A stretch of 9,495 bases of DNA, taken from Amphritea sp. GTDB taxonomy: Bacteria > Pseudomonadota > Gammaproteobacteria > Pseudomonadales > Balneatricaceae. Below, in pieces: positions 1-7,687 of the stretch (the stretch's first letter is position 1; every line of letters starts with the position of its first letter). The DNA is taken from the NCBI GenBank assembly GCA_018067325.1, contig JAGPUU010000135.1:1-9495 (forward strand), written 5' to 3'. The position numbers were made by a program, and so were the translations under genes. A model generated the notes under the pieces. The model worked only from the letters and a program-made list of their open reading frames with translations, did no database searches and had not been told where the DNA came from.

Positions 1-86
1 TAGGCAAATGTTTGGGCTGGGGGGTCGCTGACGCTCAGTATTATAACTTCATAAGTTCAGAGTGATCGATTGATTTCCGCTCTTCC

Positions 87-140
87 TAGCAAGTCGCGAA
101 GCGACGTCTAACCATTAGCAGGCGCGCAGCGCCGTTCTAA
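87..140. repeat. Two tandem copies of a 25-base hairpin repeat
   Basis: Copy 1 occupies 87-111 and copy 2 occupies 116-140, a 29-base period. Both begin TAGCA and end TCTAA. Each holds a 5-bp stem with a 3-base loop: GTCGC-GAA-GCGAC at 93-105 and GGCGC-GCA-GCGCC at 121-133. The second stem pair is T-A in copy 1 and G-C in copy 2, a compensatory change that keeps the pairing. A third hairpin of the same size (AACTT-CAT-AAGTT, 45-57) may be a diverged relative. The pair lies just beyond the speD terminator, between genes, as expected of REP-like intergenic repeats. The repeats are seen directly; membership in a genome-wide family is inference. Confidence 0.6.
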
Positions 141-142
141 GC

Positions 143-172
143 AAAAAAAGCCCGCGACGCGGGCTTTTTTTT
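143..172 (-). terminator. Intrinsic terminator of speD (possibly bidirectional)
   Basis: GCCCGCG (150-156) pairs with CGCGGGC (158-164), in practice a tight GC-rich stem with a loop of about 3 bases. It is flanked by seven A (143-149) and a run of eight T (165-172). Read on the minus strand, the hairpin starts within a few bases of the speD stop codon (171-173) and is followed by a U-tract. On the plus strand there is also a U-tract, so it could stop transcription entering from the left. Confidence 0.9.
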
Positions 173-986
173 ACTTGCCTTTCATATCCGGCATATTCCG
201 GCCATAGAAGATTTCGTTCATCTCTTTGTAGAGGCGCTCGTTAATCTGTTCGATTTCACGTCCGGTGAGGTCAGCGGTGGTGGTGCCGAACAGGTAGGTG
301 TTGAGATCAACATCATTGAGCATCATCTTGGTGTGGAAGATGTTTTCCTGATAGACGTTTACATCCACCATCTGATACTGCTCACGGATATCTTGACTGA
401 TGAAGTTCTGGATCGAGTTGATGTCATGATCGATGTAATGTTTCACGCCGTTTACATCACGGGTAAAGCCGCGCACCCGGTAATCCATGGTGACGATATC
501 AGAATCCAGTTTGTGGATTAGATAGTTCAGTGCTTTTAGTGGTGAGATGATGCCACAGGTTGAAACCTCGATATCCGCACGGAAAGTGCAAATACCATCA
601 TCCGGGTGTGCTTCCGGGTAGGTGTGTACGCAGATATGGCTCTTGTCCAGATGAGCGACTACCGAGTCTGGCAGGGGGCCTGGCTTCTCGGTAGTGTCGA
701 CATTTTCTGAGTCTTTAAGAGGCTCTTCAGCGACCAGAATAGTGACGCTGGCACCCTGGGGCTCATAGTCCTGGCGGGCCACGTTCAAAACGGTGGCGCC
801 AATGATCTCGCAGGCTTCTGTCAGGATCTCTGTCAGACGGTCTGCGTTGTACTGCTCATCAATATATTCGATGTATTCGGCTTTTTGCTCAGCGGTCTGG
901 GCATAGCAAACATCGTAAATACAGAAGCTCAGGCTTTTCGTCAGGTTGTTAAAGCCCTGCAGTTTGATTTTTCCGTTGGATGGCAA
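171..986 (-). CDS. speD: S-adenosylmethionine decarboxylase proenzyme (E. coli type)
   Basis: SpeD removes the carboxyl group of S-adenosylmethionine, giving the aminopropyl donor for spermidine synthesis in the cytoplasm. The 271-residue product is close in length to E. coli SpeD and shares long conserved stretches: [15 protein letters not shown] near residues 11-25, [13 protein letters not shown] near 73-85 and the processing region [13 protein letters not shown] at 113-125. By family knowledge the proenzyme self-cleaves between Lys115 and Ser116, and the serine becomes the pyruvoyl cofactor of the alpha chain. The start is TTG at 986-984. An in-frame stop (TAA) lies six codons upstream, no ATG is available near the conserved N-terminus, and a GGAG Shine-Dalgarno sits 9 bases before the TTG. 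The nearest upstream gene is phaC, 135 bp away on the same strand. No spermidine synthase gene (speE) is in the window. Confidence 0.95.
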   Translation of the reverse strand: MPSNGKIKLQGFNNLTKSLSFCIYDVCYAQTAEQKAEYIEYIDEQYNADRLTEILTEACEIIGATVLNVARQDYEPQGASVTILVAEEPLKDSENVDTTEKPGPLPDSVVAHLDKSHICVHTYPEAHPDDGICTFRADIEVSTCGIISPLKALNYLIHKLDSDIVTMDYRVRGFTRDVNGVKHYIDHDINSIQNFISQDIREQYQMVDVNVYQENIFHTKMMLNDVDLNTYLFGTTTADLTGREIEQINERLYKEMNEIFYGRNMPDMKGK

Positions 987-1121
987 CGTTGTAAACTCCG
1001 GTTAAAAAAACAAACGTTTTTTGTGAACGGTAATAAGATTGGGCGGATTTTAGATGAGAAACCCGACGGAAAAAAGGGAAATTTTCAGATAATTATGAAT
1101 TCAATAGGGCTTTTTTAATCC

Positions 1122-2195
1122 CTAGTCATGTCCTTTAAGCCATTCGGCGATAGCGGGTGCCACTTCCGTCTGTGATTTACCCGAAACGAACACGCCGATA
1201 TGACCGGAAGCGACCTCATACTCGGTGTAATCACCGCTAGTGGTTAGTCCCTTAAGGGCACGGGATGCGGCAGGGGGAACCAGGTGATCTGAACTGCCAA
1301 AGACATTGAGCAGAGGCTGAGTAATGTTCTTCAAATCGACGGGTTGGTCGGCGACGGTTACTGACTCATTAAGAAAGCCGTTCTCTTTAAAGAAAGTGGT
1401 CAGAAACTGGCGGAACATCTCGCCGGCTTGGTCGGGACTGTCGTATATCCATTTCTCCATGCGCAGAAAGTTAAGCGCTGAGGCCTGGGTTTTAAGCTGC
1501 CGTGGGATGTTGAGGTTTTTTTGCAGGCCAAGGCGCATCGGCATTAACGAACTATAGGCATCGTTGAGCATGGCGCCGGGGATATTGCCGTAGGTCTCTA
1601 CGGCAAGGTCTACGTCGATCTGCTGGGTGAGATGGCTGAGCATGTTATCCGGGGTTTTAAAATCAACCGGGGTGACCATCGTGATCAGGTTTTTAACCTT
1701 ATCTGGGTTGAGCGCGGTATAGCACAGACTCAGAGTACCACCCTGACAGATACCCAGCAGGTTGAGCTGTTCCTGGCCAGAATCTTGTAATACTTGTTCG
1801 ACACAGTTATTGATATAACCGTTGATATAGTCATCCATATCCAGATAGCGATCGGCGGCATCAGGGTAGCCCCAGTCGATCAGATAGATATCGATGCCGA
1901 GCTCTAATAGGCGTTTAACAAAGGAGCGTTCCTGGTCCAGATCTACCATGTAAGGACGATTGACCAGTGCGTAGCAGATTAATAAAGGGGTTTTACTACG
2001 TTTACGGCCCGGTGTTTTCTCGCTCTTGTAATGAAATAGTTGCAGCTTGTCCTCGGTATAGAGGATCTCTTTAGGCGTCTGCCCTACATCGATCTCATCG
2101 AGGGATTTCAGGGTGCTAAAGCTTTGCAGCAGCTGTTCACTGAACTGGCTCAGCTCTTCGGTGATCTTCTCTGGGCTGAATTTAAATCCACTCAT
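1122..2195 (-). CDS. phaC: Class III polyhydroxyalkanoate synthase, catalytic subunit PhaC
   Basis: PhaC polymerises (R)-3-hydroxyacyl-CoA into polyhydroxyalkanoate at the surface of storage granules. At 357 residues it has the length of class III enzymes, much shorter than class I/II synthases. The alpha/beta-hydrolase fold carries the lipase-like box GICQGG with nucleophile Cys150. Asp303 (GSSDHLVPP) and His332 (ASGHIGVFV) complete the triad; the spacing is that known for Allochromatium vinosum PhaC, shifted by one residue. DWGYPD near 107-112 is another family hallmark. Its ATG overlaps the phaE stop as ATGA (2192-2195), and a GAGG ribosome site lies at 2205-2208, so translation is probably coupled to phaE and the two subunits made together. 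No T-tract terminator was found between its stop and speD. Confidence 0.95.
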   Translation of the reverse strand: MSGFKFSPEKITEELSQFSEQLLQSFSTLKSLDEIDVGQTPKEILYTEDKLQLFHYKSEKTPGRKRSKTPLLICYALVNRPYMVDLDQERSFVKRLLELGIDIYLIDWGYPDAADRYLDMDDYINGYINNCVEQVLQDSGQEQLNLLGICQGGTLSLCYTALNPDKVKNLITMVTPVDFKTPDNMLSHLTQQIDVDLAVETYGNIPGAMLNDAYSSLMPMRLGLQKNLNIPRQLKTQASALNFLRMEKWIYDSPDQAGEMFRQFLTTFFKENGFLNESVTVADQPVDLKNITQPLLNVFGSSDHLVPPAASRALKGLTTSGDYTEYEVASGHIGVFVSGKSQTEVAPAIAEWLKGHD

Positions 2196-3193
2196 TGAGA
2201 CTTACCTCTGCTGCTTTTCTTGCCAGAAACCATCTGAGACCTCAGCTCGGTGAGCATGCTGCGCAGTTCGTCGATCTCCTGCTGCTGCTTTCTCACCTGT
2301 TTGCGCATCTTATGTTGCTGGCGTATAGCGCTATCAAGTTCTTCCCGGGTGACCAGTCCGAGCTCTTTAAGTTTTTTGTCCCGACTATTGAACGCCAGTT
2401 TACGCACCTGATTAAGGCTGTTGCTAATGCGCCCGTGGCTGTTCTGGTACTGATCGGTAAAGACGGTATCTCGATAGGCTTTTTCGTAGCATTCAACCCA
2501 GAGGTTTTGCAGGCCTTTAATGCTGTCTATCTCGGTGTTCTGTTGTTGTAGCAGTTGCTTGAGATCATCGCCGGTCTGACTGAAGATATAATCATACTGT
2601 TGCAGGTAGTCACCCAAGGCGTCCTGATAATCGATGCAGGCTTGTGCCAGCGATCTCATCTGAGCCGGACTATAGGATCCGCTGCCTATTTCTGGTGATT
2701 TTGCCAGCTGTTCCAGTATGTCTCGCATGGGTGCAGATTTCAGTGATTCAGCCGTCAGAGCCGAGTTCTTTAGCAGCGAGGCTAAGGGTTCAGGCATATT
2801 CCACTGGCGACTGAGCAAGTCGTTACACTGAGTTTTCATGTAGCCTTGGAACTGGTCAACTAAGGCTTCGGTATTCAGCGGGGGGTTCTTTGAACCTGAA
2901 GTTTCAGAATCAGCGCTACCTGTATGCAGCTTTACCGACTGAAGAAGAGATTCAGTAAACCGGCTAAATTGATCGGTTTGCGATTTCACCAGACCGATCA
3001 GGTTGGCCTGCTGATCAGAGAAATCAGTCATGTCGGGGGCTTGGATGCTTTTCAAAAAGCTTTGCCATGGATCTCCCGTCGCAGGGTTATTTGCCTGGAT
3101 CGTCTCCTGCCATTGCTGTAACTGTTCTTGTAGCCAGTTAGTTGCAGTTGAGTCGGCGGTCGAGTCTGTTCCTGTGTCAGAGCTATCAGTCAT
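2192..3193 (-). CDS. phaE: Class III polyhydroxyalkanoate synthase, accessory subunit PhaE
   Basis: PhaE forms the complex with PhaC that is needed for activity of class III PHA synthases. It is recognised by its position directly before a class III phaC and by its C-terminus: LGLVTREELD near residues 278-287, then a charged, heptad-like coiled coil to about 320 and a basic tail (KKSSRGKSQ). A W-x3-YEKAY-type segment lies near 231-240. The N-terminus is low-complexity, rich in Ser, Thr and Asp. The frame is open up to 3301, but I chose ATG 3193-3191 (333 residues). It has GGAA 7 bases upstream, and the longer version would run back over the end of the LysR gene with a sequence unlike the family. 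An ATG one codon earlier (3196) is also possible. The sequence is poorly conserved in this family, so identity rests partly on context. Confidence 0.88.
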   Translation of the reverse strand: MTDSSDTGTDSTADSTATNWLQEQLQQWQETIQANNPATGDPWQSFLKSIQAPDMTDFSDQQANLIGLVKSQTDQFSRFTESLLQSVKLHTGSADSETSGSKNPPLNTEALVDQFQGYMKTQCNDLLSRQWNMPEPLASLLKNSALTAESLKSAPMRDILEQLAKSPEIGSGSYSPAQMRSLAQACIDYQDALGDYLQQYDYIFSQTGDDLKQLLQQQNTEIDSIKGLQNLWVECYEKAYRDTVFTDQYQNSHGRISNSLNQVRKLAFNSRDKKLKELGLVTREELDSAIRQQHKMRKQVRKQQQEIDELRSMLTELRSQMVSGKKSSRGKSQ

Positions 3194-3241
3194 CATCCAT
3201 TTCCAAGCTAAGTATCTGTAAACATAGTAAAGAACTGGGTC

Positions 3242-3255
3242 GGGTTTATGAACCC
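3242..3255. other. Small hairpin at the end of the LysR gene
   Basis: GGGTT (3242-3246) and AACCC (3251-3255) form a 5-bp stem with a 4-base loop overlapping the LysR stop codon. On the minus strand it is followed by GACCCAG, not a U-tract, so it is not a convincing terminator for lysR. Confidence 0.35.
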
Positions 3256-4127
3256 TTTTCTGCCGCTTGATCCAAAAGGTGTATAAAGCGTCGTGCAGCA
3301 TTACTCAGGGTGCGCTCTTTATGAGCAATATAACCTAGCTCGCGGGTAACCGGTGGCGCGTCTACATTGAGTACACTCAGGCTGGCGTCGGTCATGGTTT
3401 CGGGTAATAGAGACCAGCCCAGGCCAATCCCAACCATCATTTTAATGGTATCCAGATAGTTAGTGGACATGGCGATATCCGGATGAAGCTTCTGTTCTGA
3501 AAAAGGTTGTTCGGCAATAAGCCGGGTAAACGTTGCCGTGCCGGGGAGTATGGCGGGATAGCAGGTTAGTTGTTCCAGGGTAACCTGTTTCAATTTTGCC
3601 AGAGGGTGGTCGGGGGCAACGACGTAGTGCAGTTTGTCCTGCCAGATTGCCTGGGAAAGGATGTTTGGGTCAGGATTAGGCGAGAGTGTAATCAGCGCGA
3701 TCTCCAGCTTTCCTCTTAAAACATTGTCATAGGCTATTTCAGATTCATCAAAGCGTAAATCTAACTTAACCTGTGGGCATTCCCGGGTGTACTGGCGCAA
3801 TACCGGCGGCAGACGATGCAGGCTTATATGGTGACTGGCCGCAACAGAGAGCGTGCCGCTGACTTCACCGCTAAGATTGCTCAGGGAGCGTCGGGCATCT
3901 TCCAGTTCTAATAAGATCTTTCGCGCCCGGGGCAGGAGTTCCTGGCCGGACTCTGTCAGGCTTACCGTCCTGCCAATCCGATCAAATAGCCGACTATCCA
4001 GCTGTTGCTCAAGTATCGATATTCGCTTACTCATGGCTGACTGAGTAAGAAAGAGTTGCTCGGCGGCGCGGGAAAATGAGCCGGTTTCTGCCACGGCAAC
4101 GAACGCCTGTAATGAACCAGTATCCAT
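3246..4127 (-). CDS. LysR-type transcriptional regulator divergent from leuC
   Basis: A 293-residue LysR family protein. The winged helix-turn-helix occupies about residues 1-60 (SFSRAAEQLFLTQSAMSKRISILEQQL, then LFDR, then LTESGQELL; written here in pieces), followed by the linker helix and a periplasmic-binding-protein-like effector domain (about 90-290). The frame is open further, to 4301 and into leuC, but the start at 4127 is supported by AGGAAAG 5 bases upstream and by the normal family N-terminus. It is divergent from leuC and faces a gap with LysR-type inverted repeats, so control of leuCDB and itself is the likely role. P. aeruginosa has a LysR gene in the same place. The effector is unknown; a leucine-pathway intermediate is only a guess. 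phaE follows 52 bp downstream with no evident terminator, so read-through is possible. Confidence 0.9.
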   Translation of the reverse strand: MDTGSLQAFVAVAETGSFSRAAEQLFLTQSAMSKRISILEQQLDSRLFDRIGRTVSLTESGQELLPRARKILLELEDARRSLSNLSGEVSGTLSVAASHHISLHRLPPVLRQYTRECPQVKLDLRFDESEIAYDNVLRGKLEIALITLSPNPDPNILSQAIWQDKLHYVVAPDHPLAKLKQVTLEQLTCYPAILPGTATFTRLIAEQPFSEQKLHPDIAMSTNYLDTIKMMVGIGLGWSLLPETMTDASLSVLNVDAPPVTRELGYIAHKERTLSNAARRFIHLLDQAAEKGS

Positions 4128-4162
4128 AATGACTTTCCTGTGATGTTGGAAATAGTCTATGG

Positions 4163-4184
4163 ATTCCAGTTTGGAATGCAAACT
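4163..4184. promoter_or_regulatory. Interlocked inverted repeats, probable LysR operator for lysR and leuC
   Basis: ATTCC-AGTTT-GGAAT (4163-4177) is a perfect 5-bp inverted repeat and fits the T-N11-A form of LysR-family boxes. Its middle, AGTTT, is in turn the left arm of a second repeat, AGTTT-GGAATGC-AAACT (4168-4184). A shorter palindrome, TGGA-T-TCCA (4160-4168), overlaps the left side. The elements lie between the divergent lysR (4127) and leuC (4290) starts, 37-58 bases from the lysR start codon. This is where an autoregulating LysR protein usually binds. The repeats are seen; the binding protein is inferred from position. Confidence 0.6.
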
Positions 4185-4198
4185 ATAAAAATTATGAA
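4171..4198 (+). promoter_or_regulatory. Candidate sigma70 promoter for leuC
   Basis: TTGGAA (4171-4176) and TATGAA (4193-4198), separated by 16 bases, each match the consensus at four of six positions. They overlap the operator repeats, which would suit LysR-dependent control. A TATAAA at 4184-4189 is an alternative -10 but has no good -35. The call is weak. Confidence 0.3.
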
Positions 4199-4214
4199 TT
4201 TGTTTTCTGGGTGT

Positions 4215-4235
4215 TGCTGCACTAGGATTGCAGCA
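4215..4235 (+). other. Hairpin in the leuC leader
   Basis: TGCTGCA (4215-4221) pairs perfectly with TGCAGCA (4229-4235) around a 7-base loop. A second, weaker stem (GGCTG 4243-4247 with CAGCC 4257-4261) follows. Neither is followed by a T-tract, so there is no sign of a classical attenuator. Confidence 0.4.
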
Positions 4236-4289
4236 TAGAAAAGGCTGTGAGCAGAGCAGCCGGTTAAAAAGATGTAGTGAGGAAAGACC

Positions 4290-5708
4290 ATGGCTGGACA
4301 AACGTTATACGACAAACTCTTTGAATCGCATTTAGTGCGGACTAATGAAGACGGTAGTTCTCTGATCTATATCGATCGGCAGGTGCTACATGAAGTGACG
4401 TCACCGCAGGCGTTTGAAGGGCTGCGCCTGGCAGGTCGTAAGCCGTGGCGTGTTGATGCCAATATCGCTACGCCAGATCATAACGTACCGACGACTGAAC
4501 GGTCCGGTGGTGTTGATGAAATCGTCGATCCAGTCTCTAAAATCCAGGTAAAAACGCTGGATGAAAACTGCGACGAATTTGGCATTCTCGAATTTAAGAT
4601 GAACGATCATCGTCAGGGTATCGTTCATGTAATGGCGCCGGAGCAGGGCGCTATTCTGCCGGGCAGCACGGCTGTCTGCGGTGATTCGCATACCGCCACT
4701 CTGGGTGCTCTGGGCGCGTTAGCCCACGGTATTGGTACGTCTGAAGTAGAGCATGTACTGGCAACCCAGTGTCTGATCACTAAACAGATGCGCAATATGT
4801 TAATACGGGTTGATGGTGAGCTTGGTCTTGGCGTGACCCCTAAAGATGTTGTGTTGCATGTTATCGGTGTGATCGGTACAGCGGGTGGCACAGGCTATGC
4901 GATCGAATTTGGCGGTGATGTATTCCGCGCGATGTCGATGGAAGGCCGGATGACAGTGTGTAATATGGCGATTGAAGCCGGTGCGCGAGTCGGCCTGGTG
5001 TCTGTCGATCAGATCACTATTGACTACTTTGAAGGTCGTCCATTCTCGCCGAAAGGTGAGCATTGGGATGCCGCTGTTGCTGAATGGAGCAGTCTGGTTT
5101 CCGATACTGATGCGGAGTTTGATGCGGTTGTTGAGATCAATGCTGCGGATATTGAGCCACAGGTTACCTGGGGGACTTCACCGGAGATGGTCGTGGGTAT
5201 TTCCGGCCAGGTACCGAATCCAGATGCTGAGAAAGATAAGGTTAAGGTAGACGGCATTAACCGTGCCTTGAAATATATGGGTCTTCAGGCTGATCAGAAG
5301 ATCACAGATATTCAGTTAGATCGGGTGTTTATAGGATCTTGTACTAACTCCCGTATTGAAGACTTGCGTGATGCGGCCAAGGTCGTTGAAGGGCGTAAAG
5401 TCGCTGAGAACATTATTCAGGCGCTGGTGGTGCCCGGTTCTGGTTTGGTTAAGGCGCAGGCAGAAAAGGAAGGTTTGGATAAGATCTTCGTAGCGGCAGG
5501 GCTTGAATGGCGTGAGCCAGGTTGCTCTATGTGTCTGGCGATGAATCCGGATAAGCTGGGTAATGGTGAACATTGTGCTTCTACCTCTAATCGTAACTTT
5601 GAAGGTCGCCAGGGCTTTGGCGGGCGTACCCATTTGGTAAGTCCGGCGATGGCCGCCGCTGCTGCGGTTACTGGCCACTTTATCGATGTACGTGAATTGA
5701 TTAAATAA
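4290..5708 (+). CDS. leuC: 3-isopropylmalate dehydratase large subunit
   Basis: LeuC with LeuD converts 2-isopropylmalate to 3-isopropylmalate, the second step committed to leucine, in the cytoplasm. The 472-residue length is normal (about 466 in E. coli). The aconitase-type 4Fe-4S ligands are present: Cys351 in FIGSCTNSR, and Cys412 and Cys415 in PGCSMC. Other hallmarks are VCGDSHT (129-135), [12 protein letters not shown] (149-160), the N-terminal KLFESHLV region and the C-terminal [12 protein letters not shown] segment (431-442). The ATG at 4290 has AGGAAAG about 5 bases upstream. leuD follows 16 bp downstream, so the two subunits are almost certainly co-transcribed. Confidence 0.97.
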   Translation: MAGQTLYDKLFESHLVRTNEDGSSLIYIDRQVLHEVTSPQAFEGLRLAGRKPWRVDANIATPDHNVPTTERSGGVDEIVDPVSKIQVKTLDENCDEFGILEFKMNDHRQGIVHVMAPEQGAILPGSTAVCGDSHTATLGALGALAHGIGTSEVEHVLATQCLITKQMRNMLIRVDGELGLGVTPKDVVLHVIGVIGTAGGTGYAIEFGGDVFRAMSMEGRMTVCNMAIEAGARVGLVSVDQITIDYFEGRPFSPKGEHWDAAVAEWSSLVSDTDAEFDAVVEINAADIEPQVTWGTSPEMVVGISGQVPNPDAEKDKVKVDGINRALKYMGLQADQKITDIQLDRVFIGSCTNSRIEDLRDAAKVVEGRKVAENIIQALVVPGSGLVKAQAEKEGLDKIFVAAGLEWREPGCSMCLAMNPDKLGNGEHCASTSNRNFEGRQGFGGRTHLVSPAMAAAAAVTGHFIDVRELIK

Positions 5709-5724
5709 GGTAGCGGAGAGCGAC

Positions 5725-6372
5725 ATGAATAAGTTTACATTGCACACAGGTATCGCCGCTCCTATGGATCGGGCCAATATCGATACCGATATGATTATCC
5801 CTAAGCAGTTTCTGAAATCGATTAAGCGTTCCGGGTTTGGTAAGAATCTGTTTGATGAGCTGCGCTATCTGGATGAAGGTCAACCGGATCAGAGCTGCGA
5901 AGGCCGCCCGCTAAATGAAGAGTTCGTTCTGAACCAGGCTCGTTATCAGGGAGCTAGTGTTTTGCTGGCCCGGGAGAACTTTGGTTGCGGTTCTAGCCGT
6001 GAGCACGCCCCATGGGCACTGGATGATTATGGTTTCCGCTCGGTAATCGCGCCAAGTTTTGCTGAGATCTTCTACAATAACTGCTTCAAGAACGGTTTAC
6101 TGCCGATTGTTTTGCACGACGATAAAATTGACCAGCTATTTAATGAAGCGGCGGTAACCGAAGGGTATCAGTTGACGATTGATTTGGACCGCCAGCTGGT
6201 GGTTACGCCATCCGGTGAAGAGATGGCGTTTAGTATCGACGATTTCCGTAAGCATTGTCTGCTGAACGGTTTGGATGATATCGGCCTGACGCTGCAGCAT
6301 GGTGAAGATATTCGTGCCTACGAAGAGAAACGCCGCCAACAAGCGCCATGGTTGTTTGGCGCAATTAAGTAA
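5725..6372 (+). CDS. leuD: 3-isopropylmalate dehydratase small subunit
   Basis: LeuD supplies the swivelling domain that completes the isopropylmalate isomerase active site with LeuC. At 215 residues it is slightly longer than E. coli LeuD (201). Conserved parts are the N-terminal [19 protein letters not shown] (12-30) and the signature [15 protein letters not shown] (85-99), followed by [27 protein letters not shown] lies just before the ATG. No frameshift or missing motif is seen. It is followed by a 61-bp gap containing a strong hairpin, and then leuB. In P. aeruginosa I recall a further gene between leuD and leuB; none is present here. Confidence 0.97.
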   Translation: MNKFTLHTGIAAPMDRANIDTDMIIPKQFLKSIKRSGFGKNLFDELRYLDEGQPDQSCEGRPLNEEFVLNQARYQGASVLLARENFGCGSSREHAPWALDDYGFRSVIAPSFAEIFYNNCFKNGLLPIVLHDDKIDQLFNEAAVTEGYQLTIDLDRQLVVTPSGEEMAFSIDDFRKHCLLNGLDDIGLTLQHGEDIRAYEEKRRQQAPWLFGAIK

Positions 6373-6390
6373 TCTAATAATGAAATTCCG

Positions 6391-6412
6391 GCTGCAGAAT
6401 TATTTCTGCAGC
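6391..6412 (+). other. Perfect 9-bp hairpin between leuD and leuB
   Basis: GCTGCAGAA (6391-6399) pairs with TTCTGCAGC (6404-6412) around a TTAT loop; a G-U pair could add one more step. The sequence after it is TCAGTTTAAGG, not a T-tract, so it is not a standard terminator. It may stabilise the leuCD mRNA 3' end, guide processing or tune leuB expression. Confidence 0.6.
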
Positions 6413-6433
6413 TCAGTTTAAGGAAGCAAAGTA

Positions 6434-7516
6434 ATGTCTAAGAATGTACTGATTTTACCCGGTGACGGCATTGGTCCGGAAATCGTTGCCCAGGCCCGTC
6501 GTGTGTTGGAACTGGTAAATGAGCAAGATAATTTGGGTTTAGAGCTGACGGAAGCGTTGGTGGGTGGTGCAGCGATCGATGCGGATGGTGTACCGCTGCC
6601 GCAGGCGACACTGGATGCGGCTAATGCCGCCGATGCTATCTTGCTGGGTGCGGTTGGTGGGCCTCAGTGGGATACCAATCCCGATTTCCAGATCCGTCCA
6701 GAAAAAGGCCTGCTGGGTATTCGTTCTAATCTAGGGTTGTTTGGCAACCTGCGTCCGGCAATTCTATACCCGCAATTGGCTCACGCTTCTACTTTGAAGC
6801 CAGAGATAGTGTCCGGTCTGGATATTTTGATTGTGCGTGAGCTAACCGGTGGTATCTATTTCGGTCAGCCACGTGGTGTACGTGTGAAAGAGGGTGGTAT
6901 CCGAGAGGGTTACAATACCTATGTTTACGATGAAAACGAGATTCGTCGTATCGGTCGTGTTGCGTTTGAAGCGGCACGTGCGCGTGATAAACGTCTGTGT
7001 TCTGTCGATAAAGCCAATGTACTCGAAGTAACCGTGTTGTGGCGTGAGATTATGGAAGAGCTGTCTAAAGAATACCCTGATGTTGAACTGAGTCATATGT
7101 ACGTTGATAATGCGGCGATGCAACTGGTACGTGCACCTAAGCAGTTTGATGTCATGGTAACCGGTAATATGTTTGGCGATATTCTTTCTGATGCTGCGGC
7201 GATGCTGACCGGATCTATCGGTATGCTTCCGTCTGCCTCGTTGGATGTAAACGGTAAGGGCATGTACGAGCCTTGTCACGGTTCAGCACCTGATATTGCG
7301 GGTCAGAATCTGGCGAATCCACTGGCGACTATTATGTCTGCCGGCATGATGTTGCGTTACTCACTAAATGAAGCGGCCACTGCCGATCGTATTGAGGCGG
7401 CGGTTAGCGCGGTTCTGGATAAGAACCTGCGAACCGGTGATATCTGGTCTGAAGGTATGCAGAAGGTTTCAACATCTGAAATGGGTGATGCGGTAATTGC
7501 CGCGTTGCAGGCATAA
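6434..7516 (+). CDS. leuB: 3-isopropylmalate dehydrogenase
   Basis: LeuB oxidises and decarboxylates 3-isopropylmalate with NAD+, giving 2-oxoisocaproate, the precursor of leucine. The 360-residue protein has the full family pattern: LPGDGIGPE near 8-16; substrate arginines at Arg97 (GIRSNLG), Arg107 (GNLRP) and Arg135 ([10 protein letters not shown], including Tyr142); Lys193 in VDKAN; and metal-binding aspartates Asp225 (YVDN), Asp249 and Asp253 in the signature [19 protein letters not shown]. The C-terminal [12 protein letters not shown] and NP motifs for NAD binding are intact. The ATG is preceded by AAGGA at 9 bases. It probably belongs to the leuCDB transcript, although the hairpin upstream could adjust its level. 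Confidence 0.97.
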   Translation: MSKNVLILPGDGIGPEIVAQARRVLELVNEQDNLGLELTEALVGGAAIDADGVPLPQATLDAANAADAILLGAVGGPQWDTNPDFQIRPEKGLLGIRSNLGLFGNLRPAILYPQLAHASTLKPEIVSGLDILIVRELTGGIYFGQPRGVRVKEGGIREGYNTYVYDENEIRRIGRVAFEAARARDKRLCSVDKANVLEVTVLWREIMEELSKEYPDVELSHMYVDNAAMQLVRAPKQFDVMVTGNMFGDILSDAAAMLTGSIGMLPSASLDVNGKGMYEPCHGSAPDIAGQNLANPLATIMSAGMMLRYSLNEAATADRIEAAVSAVLDKNLRTGDIWSEGMQKVSTSEMGDAVIAALQA

Positions 7517-7687
7517 AAACGGTTTTTAGGTCAATAACTGGCTATAAATCGCTCTAAATCAGATAGTCTATGTGACTAAATTGTTGCATAATTGAATGGC
7601 TTTGGAGAGTCCGAAGCCATAACGAGCTGCTGCAGGTATATGTGGCGGCTTTGTTGTTTAAATTATTCCTAGTTTTTGGTGGAACAG
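7517..7687 (+). promoter_or_regulatory. leuB-asd intergenic region with imperfect 11-bp hairpin
   Basis: There is no gene in this stretch and no T-tract terminator after leuB. An 11-bp stem forms from 7596-7606 (ATGGCTTTGGA) and 7610-7620 (TCCGAAGCCAT), with one G-U pair and a GAG loop. A -10-like CATAAT (7587-7592) lies just before it but lacks a good -35. If that promoter were real, the hairpin would form the 5' end of an asd transcript. Otherwise asd is read through from leuCDB. Confidence 0.4.

Noticed and set aside
3..65. Short open frame reading into the window from the left edge on the plus strand (about 20 residues).
   Set aside because: Too short to recognise; it could be the tail of a neighbouring gene, but nothing supports it over chance.
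3194..3301. Upstream extension of phaE by 36 codons.
   Set aside because: It would overlap the end of the LysR gene and add a basic segment atypical of PhaE; the ATG at 3193 has its own ribosome site.
4194..4238. Fourteen-codon frame in the leuC leader with three consecutive cysteine codons, partly inside the 4215-4235 hairpin; considered as an attenuator leader peptide.
   Set aside because: No ribosome site precedes it, its ATG falls in the likely -10 region, it has no run of leucine codons, and no T-tract terminator follows.
4128..4301. Upstream extension of the LysR protein by 58 codons, overlapping the start of leuC.
   Set aside because: LysR proteins begin at the helix-turn-helix; the ATG at 4127 has a good AGGAAAG site, and the extension covers the operator region.
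4401..5257. Several open frames antisense or out of frame within leuC, with similar ones inside speD, phaC, leuD and leuB.
   Set aside because: They overlap strongly conserved enzymes, have no recognisable domains, and look like by-products of codon bias.
7643..7657. Sigma54-like TGGC-N7-TTG upstream of asd.
   Set aside because: The -12 element has GT instead of the near-invariant GC, and there is no sign of an enhancer-binding site.
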